DNA from: Phytomonas francai | Taxonomy: Eukaryota; Euglenozoa; Kinetoplastea; Trypanosomatida; Trypanosomatidae | DNA length: 64,000 bases | Assembly: GCA_001766655.1 (NCBI GenBank) | Contig: MJCC01000003.1 | Location: forward strand, 62,001-126,000 | Direction: 5' to 3' | In this document: positions 1-7,416 of the stretch, piece by piece | Layout: each line of letters opens with the position of its first letter | How positions within the stretch are numbered: the first letter of the stretch is position 1 | Position numbers and translations under genes: made by a program | Notes under the pieces: model-generated | Told to the model about the DNA's origin: nothing | Database searches by the model: none | The model's input: only the letters and a program-made list of their open reading frames with translations

Positions 1-2
1 TG

Positions 3-176
3 GGGATGACCAAGGAGGAGCTAGAGGTTGAGCGCTGTAAAGTGCCCCTCGGCCAACGAGAAGCCTCTGCAGAGGAAATCGCCTCCGCAGTGTCCTTTTT
101 GGTTTCCTCAGAATCAAAGTACATCACTGGATCTGTCCTTAATGTTGATGGTGGAATCAGCCTTAAGCGCGCTTAG
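3..176 (+). CDS. C-terminal end of a short-chain dehydrogenase/reductase (partial)
   Basis: The gene enters from the left edge; only the last 57 residues and the stop (174-176) are present. They read through EEIASAVSFLVSSESKYITG, then a V-x-N-V-D-G-G turn. This is the classic C-terminus of SDR enzymes of the 3-oxoacyl-ACP reductase (FabG)/enoyl reductase-like group, in which 'YITG...N.DGG' follows the last helix and completes the Rossmann fold and tetramer interface. The substrate cannot be deduced because the catalytic Tyr-x3-Lys lies outside the window. The frame has good coding character and ends 331 bases before the next gene. I am confident of the family and not of the substrate. Confidence 0.85.
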   Translation, partial: GMTKEELEVERCKVPLGQREASAEEIASAVSFLVSSESKYITGSVLNVDGGISLKRA

Positions 177-507
177 TTTATCGTTAATCGGTGTCTTTGA
201 TAAGAACATTTATTTTCCATATTTTAGACCGAATAAACCTCGAACCTTTCTTAACTTTTTCATGGTAAAGGGGACATATACAAACTGAAATTGCTTTACC
301 TTGGAAGTTTCTGAGCCCCATTTATTTTATGCGCTTGAAGGTCATTGTTTGGGTTTATGCGACATTCTGTCCCGGACTTTTTACACTGGAATACTTCATT
401 TTCCCCCTTCTTTGTTCCCCCCTCTTCCCTCGACATACACACGTGAAGGATCTCTTTCCAAAATACAAAATAACAAGGCATCATTTCACTCACTCATTAG
501 CTTAGGA
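177..507 (+). other. Intergenic spacer with probable trans-splice acceptor
   Basis: No gene seen. A pyrimidine tract (about 397-430) is followed by the first AG at 447-448, 60 bases before the next start codon. This is the arrangement expected for spliced-leader addition to the downstream mRNA. Confidence 0.55.
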
Positions 508-3500
508 ATGCTGCAAAACCCAGCAGTACCAGATACCCAACTGCAGTCCGGCTACAATGGCAACACAACCCTTGCAGGTGTCCCCAGCGCAGTCCATGCT
601 TTAGAGCTCTACCCCATCGGATCGAGACTCCAGAAAGCAAGAATTCCGCCAAGCGACCGGGGACAGCTTCCATCCCTCGATACCAGGGGAAATGTAGTGA
701 AATCTCATGAACCCCATTCTTCTACAAGAGATGAACTCATTCAGAGCGACGATGCGGACTCTTTGCATTCTTTAGTAATTCCCTCTTATTTCTCCAGCAC
801 TGCCCAGCTTCAGGCTCGTGTAAAGGCAGAGTTAGGGAGGCAGCTTTTTGGTGTTCTGAAGCAGCGGCTGCAAGGCAGACAACGGGCGCTCGCGAGGTCT
901 GTGCAGGTGCGGGCCGAGCCAGGCGAGGTCAAGCTGGCGACCGACCCCTCTCTCCGCGAGGCCTGCAAAGACTCCAGAGCCCATCCACCGAATGACATGC
1001 AGGGTGGTCGGCAACCGGGAAATGCGAGGCGCCAGGAAAGCACGGCGAAAACTCCTCCGCAATCCCATCTGAACAATCTCATGGGTGCGATGCCCACCGC
1101 TACGCAGTGTGCGTGGAGGCCCGAGATACCGATCATGCGTGAGGCCCAAGTTCCCTCCCCGCGTGATACCTTAACGGTTGCGATGAAAGGGGAGCGCATT
1201 CGAAGATGTGAGGTAAACGGCCTACCAATGTGGGAAGTAGACCAGACCTCGAAGATTGACCTTGTGCGTATTCATCGCTTGAAGGCAAATCCAGACTACA
1301 ACCGTGGCCTTTTTGCCGGGCTGAAGCAGTTCGTGACGCGCAGCGGGCTCTTTGTTGTGGGTTTGACGCGTGGAACAGACGAGCGGCGCATTCGTCCTAG
1401 GGCGTGGCATCTCTTCTATGGCTCAAGAGACACAAGGGATACAAAAAGAACGTCTCGAAGAATTGGTGCGGATTCTGACACTGCGGAGGTTAGCTATAGA
1501 AGAACCATGGATAACTTCTCCTCCAGCGATGACCACAGAGTGTCAAGCTCCTATCGTCCGAATTTGATGAGTTTTGGTGACGTGTGCCGAAAAAAAATCG
1601 TTAGGGGGATCCTCTCGGAGGAGGAGCGAGCTGAGGCCGCTAGTCGTCTGAAGTCACTTCGGGAAAAGGCACTGGAAACAGTGATGATGTCCGCGAGGCG
1701 CCTAACAGAGAAAGGGGAGGGGACGAGACGGTTAACTAGTGAGAGTTCTCTTTTGAGTGCAGGAGTCTCCTATTCTTCTCGTCCACTTACAATGGAAAAT
1801 GCCCCATTATTACCTTCTCTGCAGTCGAGATATCTTGCACGTACGGAAGACAGCAGTGTCAACTCCGACACAAATTTATTTTTGTCTGAAGCAAATAAAG
1901 ACGTGAATTTATGGAGTTTGGACCAGGAGGCACTGAGTTTAACCCACACTCTTAGACCGTCGTCACGCCTCGTCTATAGTTCTTTGCGCAAGAATGCAAG
2001 CGATTATAATATCTCGAACTCTTCGCTTGATCGAACGCTGTTTATGCCAGAGCAACACCAGAATGGCAAGGGTTCAAATAGTGTCATGTTTGTCGACCCC
2101 AAGGAAGAAAAAGAGGTTCCATGGAGTGATTACAAAGATAACTCTGACCACCCTAGCCTTTTAAATTCCACCAAGGTTTCATCCCACAAATCCCACGAGA
2201 GAGATTTTTCCACAACCTTGGTCAAGACTGATATGGCCAGCTTTTTCACTCCAGAAGAGGGCTCTATGATATTTCCCAAACTGAAGTCAAGTTTCAGCGG
2301 TAGTAGGGTTGGCACCCCAGAAAGTTCTGACCACAATCAGAACTTTCTATTATCAGAGCCACAAACGCCCTTCAATGAGTCATTATTGCTGACGCCTAAG
2401 AATACGGATGCCTCGACCTTGGAGAACAATATGCAAAACATTCCCGAGGAGACTTTACGAAAACCTCGGCGAAAACGCATAAAAAGCCACAGAGGAAAAT
2501 CGATACAAAATCACGTCAAGAACGATGTGGAGAAGCCGAATGACGATTCCTGGGCAAGCATATCCCATACCAATCTTCCCCAAGCAGCGGAGCACGTACA
2601 GCTCCGTAGGGCAGCTACGCGTATTTTAGAGGACCTCGACTTTGAAAGCGGATCATTCCTCGGTCTCGCAAAATTTTCGGATTTTCCTGGAGATGAGTTG
2701 AAGCACAACGGATCGCACAGGCAGAATAACATTTTGAACAATATAGCCTCTCCCAAGAGTTGGGATACCCAGGGAAGGAAAGAGGCTCAAGAGCTGGAGG
2801 TGCATATGGACCAGCTACAGGATCAAATCGAGACAGAAGTAGAGGAGGATCTAGCTGAGTTGATTGCGAGACGGAATCAGCTCAAGGCGGAGGTTGAGGA
2901 ACAACAACAACTCATAGATACTTTTCAGATGGACCTACATAACCTATCGAAGGAGCGGTGGGGCTCTGAGGGCGATGCGTTTGCGATTCAGCTTACTGCA
3001 GAGGTTAATCGATATGCTATGGAGCATCGCCAACAGCTCCAAGAAATTTTCCGAGACCTTCCAGATGACGGTGACATAAGCATGGGAGGCGTAACCGATA
3101 GCATGCTAAGGCGGTTTGTTCGGGGGAAATCTGATATGTTCAGTGTAGGTACTCAGGTGACGGATTCTGATCTAGGATACATCGAAGATGGTTTGAGGGA
3201 AACTATTGAACAGATGGATGAAATGTTTTATCATGAAAAAGCCTTGAAAAATGCCATCGATCTCACCCACGTGGCTCTCTCTAAAATCATCGGTTTCCAT
3301 GCCTCGTTAGAGGTGGAGTCAACCTGTAGGGAGTGCTTTTTCTTGTTTGAGCAGCCACGGACTTTGTGGCCGTGCGGCCACACCTTCTGTCACCTTTGCT
3401 TGACAGAGATGTACAATAAAAACGGTGAGCTGGTGTGCAGTGAATGTGGCTCTGCCTGCGTTGTTGGTTACACACCGAACCTCTCAATGGAGCTTATTGC

Positions 3501-3642
3501 GAGCTATCAGATGCTGCAAGACGCCAAGAATAAATCGCCCTCTGGTGGAAAGACCATTGAAAATACACTCCAGGGTCTATTGAACTACTTAGTGTCAACC
3601 CGGGAAAGTTTGGCAACACCAACTTCATCTGTCACAGGCTAG
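508..3642 (+). CDS. Large RING-finger protein with coiled coil (putative E3 ubiquitin ligase)
   Basis: The protein has 1044 residues from the ATG at 508. The frame stays open upstream to about 301 but has no earlier ATG, and the predicted splice acceptor is at 447-448, so 508 is the best start. Residues 1-740 are Ser/Asn-rich and probably disordered. A Glu/Gln-rich coiled coil spans about 755-815. Near the C-terminus is a C3HC4 RING: C940-x2-C943, C956-x-H958-x2-C961-x2-C964, C977-x2-C980. RING domains bind zinc and usually recruit an E2 conjugating enzyme, so a ubiquitin ligase role is inferred from family. The substrate and location are unknown. Such RINGs can also act only as scaffolds. 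Confidence 0.85.
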   Translation: MLQNPAVPDTQLQSGYNGNTTLAGVPSAVHALELYPIGSRLQKARIPPSDRGQLPSLDTRGNVVKSHEPHSSTRDELIQSDDADSLHSLVIPSYFSSTAQLQARVKAELGRQLFGVLKQRLQGRQRALARSVQVRAEPGEVKLATDPSLREACKDSRAHPPNDMQGGRQPGNARRQESTAKTPPQSHLNNLMGAMPTATQCAWRPEIPIMREAQVPSPRDTLTVAMKGERIRRCEVNGLPMWEVDQTSKIDLVRIHRLKANPDYNRGLFAGLKQFVTRSGLFVVGLTRGTDERRIRPRAWHLFYGSRDTRDTKRTSRRIGADSDTAEVSYRRTMDNFSSSDDHRVSSSYRPNLMSFGDVCRKKIVRGILSEEERAEAASRLKSLREKALETVMMSARRLTEKGEGTRRLTSESSLLSAGVSYSSRPLTMENAPLLPSLQSRYLARTEDSSVNSDTNLFLSEANKDVNLWSLDQEALSLTHTLRPSSRLVYSSLRKNASDYNISNSSLDRTLFMPEQHQNGKGSNSVMFVDPKEEKEVPWSDYKDNSDHPSLLNSTKVSSHKSHERDFSTTLVKTDMASFFTPEEGSMIFPKLKSSFSGSRVGTPESSDHNQNFLLSEPQTPFNESLLLTPKNTDASTLENNMQNIPEETLRKPRRKRIKSHRGKSIQNHVKNDVEKPNDDSWASISHTNLPQAAEHVQLRRAATRILEDLDFESGSFLGLAKFSDFPGDELKHNGSHRQNNILNNIASPKSWDTQGRKEAQELEVHMDQLQDQIETEVEEDLAELIARRNQLKAEVEEQQQLIDTFQMDLHNLSKERWGSEGDAFAIQLTAEVNRYAMEHRQQLQEIFRDLPDDGDISMGGVTDSMLRRFVRGKSDMFSVGTQVTDSDLGYIEDGLRETIEQMDEMFYHEKALKNAIDLTHVALSKIIGFHASLEVESTCRECFFLFEQPRTLWPCGHTFCHLCLTEMYNKNGELVCSECGSACVVGYTPNLSMELIASYQMLQDAKNKSPSGGKTIENTLQGLLNYLVSTRESLATPTSSVTG

Positions 3643-4041
3643 TTTTCCAAAATTTTCCCCGCTTATTATTTTTTTTTGCTGTTGTAAATTATTTACATAG
3701 CTTTTAATGCGTTTTTTTTTTCTTGAATTACACACAAATATGTTCAAAGAAGGTATGCGAGAGAGATTTCTGCACAGAAAAGGTATTTGTCGTCTTATCG
3801 TATTATTACGATGTTTGCATTTATATAAAGAGAGAGGGAGAGATACCAATGATGTCTTTGAGTTTATTTTCGTTTCTACCTTATTGGTTCTCGCAGTGCC
3901 TGAACGATTTTTCGAAAATGTTGTATTCGCACTGTCATTGCTGTTCCTCCTCCTTCACTACCTCCTCTCGACCAAACATCCACCAGACCATAAAAAGGAA
4001 ATGATTTCAGACTTATACGCAACATCTTAGATATTGGCGTA

Positions 4042-4088
<47 letters not shown>

Positions 4089-4093
4089 CATAA
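3643..4093 (+). other. Intergenic spacer with splice signals and a TA tract
   Basis: T-rich 3' UTR sequence lies at about 3665-3722. A pyrimidine tract at about 3937-3978 precedes an AG at 3985-3986, a plausible splice acceptor. A (TA)n tract sits just before the next start codon. The 107-codon frame at 3707-4030 is judged spurious. Confidence 0.5.
4048..4084. repeat. (TA)n dinucleotide tract, 37 bases
   Basis: Uninterrupted alternating A/T that ends 9 bases before the HUS1-like start codon. If the AG at 3985-3986 is the splice site, the tract lies in the mature 5' UTR. Confidence 0.95.
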
Positions 4094-5086
4094 ATGAAGT
4101 TTAGGGCATTTCTTCAGGACCCCCATATGTTTCTCCGGGTCCTGCAGGTATGCTCCAAGATCCAGTGTGGTTGTTTAATTCAGCTACACGCGACTCGCAC
4201 GCGCTTCTTCACCAAGGTTGACACCGTTGATGGAGTTCAAGTCTGGGTAGGATGCCACACGAAAAGCCTCTTTAGTGACTTTCGCTGTGATTCAAGTTAC
4301 AAGGAGCAGTCTATCACCTTTGAAGTGTTGGACATTGTTCAGTTTATCCATTCCATAAAACAGGCCGACATGCGCCGACGCTTGAGTGCGGAGGCGAAGT
4401 CTCTTGTGATGCGCCTGGCGCGCAGCGGCACACGGCCTGTCCTAAAGCTCACCATGCAGGGACATCATGGTTTGCCGGACCTCAGCTACGACAACCCGAT
4501 TCGTATTCTCAGTGAGCGTGAGATCGAAGGCATGCAGGCCCCGTCCCTCGGGGACGAACGACTACAGGTTGTTATCCCTAGTGTAGCGGAGCTCACCACT
4601 TTTGTTGAGCGGCTCAAGAACGCACAGTGTGAGCATGTGACCTTCTCAGCACAAAGACACACGGCATCCGTCGGTGCTCCCCAGCCCAGCGCGCAGAACG
4701 GCAAAACTAGAAGTAGCCAGCTCGGCCGCGCCTCCGAAGGCGGTGCACTCGCGCCTCCCCTGGCCACACTGATGATTTCAGCTGGGAACTTTTTTGCCAG
4801 TTTTGCGTTGTCGTACGATGCAGTGGAGATGGTCCCTCGGAAGGATCACGACGGAGATAACAGCCAGAATGACGAAAACGACGCTGAAGAGGAGGAGGAT
4901 ATAGAGGAACCTCATGCGGTCGGTGTGAGGATTGACGTAAAAAAATTTGCCAGATTTTTTTCTTCTGTACGCGATATCGATCCAACGCGAACGAGCGTGT
5001 ACTTGGTTCACAATGCAGCCCTCGTGTTGAGCGTGTACACGTCGAACGGCACTACAATGGTAGCGTACATCCCTGCAATGGATTGA
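4094..5086 (+). CDS. HUS1: HUS1-like subunit of the 9-1-1 checkpoint clamp
   Basis: The protein has 330 residues, close to the usual HUS1 length (about 280-330). It opens with M-K-F-R-A, the hallmark start of HUS1 proteins, followed by a PCNA-like pattern: a helix ending in CSKIQCGCLIQL, then VWVGCHTKSLFSDFRCDS, then a strand resembling the HUS1 'LxLTSxNLxxALK' region (FEVLDIVQFIHSIKQ). The C-terminal end (ALVLSVYTSN...MVAYIPAMD) fits the last strands of a clamp fold. With RAD9 and RAD1, HUS1 forms the ring loaded at damaged DNA to activate ATR signalling in the nucleus. An acidic insert (DNSQNDENDAEEEEDIEEP) lies near residues 253-275. The assignment rests on pattern similarity, without an alignment. 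Confidence 0.8.
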   Translation: MKFRAFLQDPHMFLRVLQVCSKIQCGCLIQLHATRTRFFTKVDTVDGVQVWVGCHTKSLFSDFRCDSSYKEQSITFEVLDIVQFIHSIKQADMRRRLSAEAKSLVMRLARSGTRPVLKLTMQGHHGLPDLSYDNPIRILSEREIEGMQAPSLGDERLQVVIPSVAELTTFVERLKNAQCEHVTFSAQRHTASVGAPQPSAQNGKTRSSQLGRASEGGALAPPLATLMISAGNFFASFALSYDAVEMVPRKDHDGDNSQNDENDAEEEEDIEEPHAVGVRIDVKKFARFFSSVRDIDPTRTSVYLVHNAALVLSVYTSNGTTMVAYIPAMD

Positions 5087-5603
5087 CGGTAAACTGTGGC
5101 TCATTCATTGTATCTCTCCACCCCCCACGCACTCACTCAGATTCTTGCCGAGGAATGTCCTGTCAGCAATGAATAGATTCTTTAGGAAGGACGGCGCGCG
5201 ACATTAGCGTCATCCAAGAGAGCATATATGTTTTTTGTTCAGAGCTTTTTCCCTTTTCCAGTTCTGTGCGCAACACGCTTCAGAGAGCGCAGCGAATATG
5301 ACTATAGGAAGGGTAAAACGTGACAAATAGACGATTTCTTCCCCCCACCCCTTGCAAAAGGCCTTTCGAAAACGCAGTAAAAAAAAAAGAATGAAAAGAG
5401 CCTAGAGGTTCATACGGTTATTATTTTTATCCTTTGCATCCTACTTATGCTATTATTTCCATTTTATTTGAAGCGAATTTATATTTAGGCTTCAGCAGTC
5501 TTTTGTCTGGCTTGCGTCTACCATCTTACACGTGTTTCTCCTCCCTTGCGCAAGAGAGAAAGTGAATGATTGCACTCAACCAAGGAAGTGTGGATGCCAA
5601 TTG
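5087..5603 (+). other. Intergenic spacer with probable trans-splice acceptor
   Basis: No gene seen. The clearest signal is the pyrimidine run at about 5534-5547 followed by AG at 5553-5554, 50 bases before the ATG at 5604. An A-run lies near 5380. Confidence 0.5.
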
Positions 5604-6989
5604 ATGCGACGCCTTGTTGGTTTAAGAAACACCCTTAGGAGGGCCTTCCCAGCCATGTCATTGTCGTCAAGTCATGACTGCAGTCTTCGTGTACCCGGAA
5701 CAGACCAGAAACCGCCTCCAAAGACAACGGAAGAAGGAAAAGTCCCTTTTCAAGGTGAGAATTCGGACATGGATGTTATAACACCATGGTCGGTAGTTGC
5801 AAAAGGTTCCCAGGGAATCAACTACAGTCGCGTGTTAACTCATTTTAAGGCTCAAAAAATTGATGAATCGGTGATTAACAGGCTTCTTGAAGTGATCAAG
5901 AAGAACATAAAACGCACGCATTGCGGCGATGCAACCTATTCTCAGGTTCATCATTTTTTTCCAAGACAAGTGGCTTTCTCGCACCGCGACTTTGATTTAG
6001 CGCTGCATGATGTCGAAAAATCGCTCCAGACGGGGCAGCAGCGCGTTTTCCTTTACACAGGGCGAGGCCCCAGTGCTAACAGCATTCATCTTGGCCATTT
6101 TGTCCCTTTTCTACTCACCAAGTATCTACAGGACGCGCTGGACCTCCCCTTGGTCATACAAATCACGGATGACGAGAAATACCTATTTCGTGATGTCCCG
6201 TTCACAGGGGAAGCTGCCGACAAGATGATCTCCGGAAACATCAAAGACATCATTGCTTTTGGGTTTAATCTGAAACGCACGTTTATTTTTCGAAACACAC
6301 ACTATTTTGGTGAACTGTACCCGACCGTTCTGAGGCTGCAAAAGGTAATGACGTGCAACTCTGTGAAGCACACGCTAGGGATCGAGGACGCCGCTAATAT
6401 TGGCCGGATCGCCTTTCCCGCCACGCAGGCGGCGCCCTGCTTTGCCACCGCGTTTCGTCGAGTTCTTCCTCAAATAGGGACGGCGATGCGGTGCCTCATC
6501 CCCTGCTCGATTGATCAAGACCCCTTTTTCATCCTCGCACGGTCGGCAGCCGCGAGGATGGAGCACCATCCGCCAGCCCTTCTCCATACAAAATTCCTGC
6601 CCGCGCTGAAGGGGCCAGGCTATAAAATGAGTAGCAGCGATCCCCAAAATAGCTTTATCGCTGCTCACGACACCGACGCGCAGATACAAAAGAAGCTGCG
6701 CAAGGCATTTTCAGGCGGCAAAGCTACACTAGCGGAGATGCGAGAACAAGGTGCCGATCTTGAAGTGGATGTTGCTTACCATTTTTTAAAGTTTTTCTGC
6801 AATGACGACGATCTTTTCCGAGACGTCACTGAGCGTTATTGCGCAGGAAAGATGGATAGTGGTGAGGTCAAGGATTTAGCGGCGAACCTTCTAATCAAAG
6901 GAGTGCTAACAGACTGGCGCGAGCGACGAGCAAGGGTAACGGATGATGATGTCGAGAAGTTCTGCACAGTAAGAAACATTCTTCTGTAA
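5604..6989 (+). CDS. WARS: Tryptophanyl-tRNA synthetase, eukaryotic type (mitochondrial leader possible)
   Basis: A class Ic aminoacyl-tRNA synthetase (EC 6.1.1.2) that attaches Trp to tRNA-Trp. From the ATG at 5604 it has 461 residues. The catalytic core matches the eukaryotic/archaeal branch: YTGRGPS then the HIGH-type H-L-G-H at 162-165, TDDEKYLF, AIDQDPFF-like (here SIDQDPFF), and the KMSKS-type K-M-S-S-S at 341-345. The frame stays open upstream without an ATG. The first 17 residues (MRRLVGLRNTLRRAFPA) are Arg-rich and amphipathic, like a mitochondrial presequence, and a second in-frame ATG lies at 5655. Trypanosomatids are known to have two eukaryotic-type TrpRS genes, one mitochondrial and acting on edited tRNA-Trp. 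This copy could be that one or be dual targeted. Confidence 0.93.
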   Translation: MRRLVGLRNTLRRAFPAMSLSSSHDCSLRVPGTDQKPPPKTTEEGKVPFQGENSDMDVITPWSVVAKGSQGINYSRVLTHFKAQKIDESVINRLLEVIKKNIKRTHCGDATYSQVHHFFPRQVAFSHRDFDLALHDVEKSLQTGQQRVFLYTGRGPSANSIHLGHFVPFLLTKYLQDALDLPLVIQITDDEKYLFRDVPFTGEAADKMISGNIKDIIAFGFNLKRTFIFRNTHYFGELYPTVLRLQKVMTCNSVKHTLGIEDAANIGRIAFPATQAAPCFATAFRRVLPQIGTAMRCLIPCSIDQDPFFILARSAAARMEHHPPALLHTKFLPALKGPGYKMSSSDPQNSFIAAHDTDAQIQKKLRKAFSGGKATLAEMREQGADLEVDVAYHFLKFFCNDDDLFRDVTERYCAGKMDSGEVKDLAANLLIKGVLTDWRERRARVTDDDVEKFCTVRNILL

Positions 6990-7416
6990 GGTCTGGGGAT
7001 CTTTGTAAGCAATGAATAAATGCATGGGTGGGGGGGGGGGGGGCTGCATTCTTTTGAATGCGTGGAAAAGACCCCGAAAAATAATTTCAACGGAAAAGTA
7101 GGTTTCCTTTACACATACACACCACCCTGTTATTATCGTTTTTGCCCCCTATTTCACGTGAAACTGTGATTCAAGGGAGTAGTGTTTCATAACCTATGAG
7201 AAACACGTCTTGTCTAAACGCGTGTACACACGAAAATATACATCAATATGTATGCATGCATAGACGAGGCTCAAACATAGAGCCATTTCAATAAAGCATT
7301 TCCAGTCTAAATACTCTCTCGTAAATCATAAAGGCTTTTATTTATTACAATCCTTTTCTGTTTGCCGCCAGCACTATTGTAGTTTTGGTTTTGGTATCCC
7401 TCAACACCTCTTTATC
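6990..7416 (+). other. Intergenic spacer with G14 run and probable trans-splice acceptor
   Basis: A run of 14 G (7030-7043) lies just after the TrpRS stop. A T/C-rich stretch at about 7336-7368 ends in AG at 7370-7371, 46 bases before the next ATG. No other gene seen. Confidence 0.5.

Noticed and set aside
3707..4030. 107-codon frame between the RING gene and HUS1
   Set aside because: It is rich in Phe/Leu codons from T-rich spacer sequence, overlaps the probable splice signals, and has no recognisable feature.
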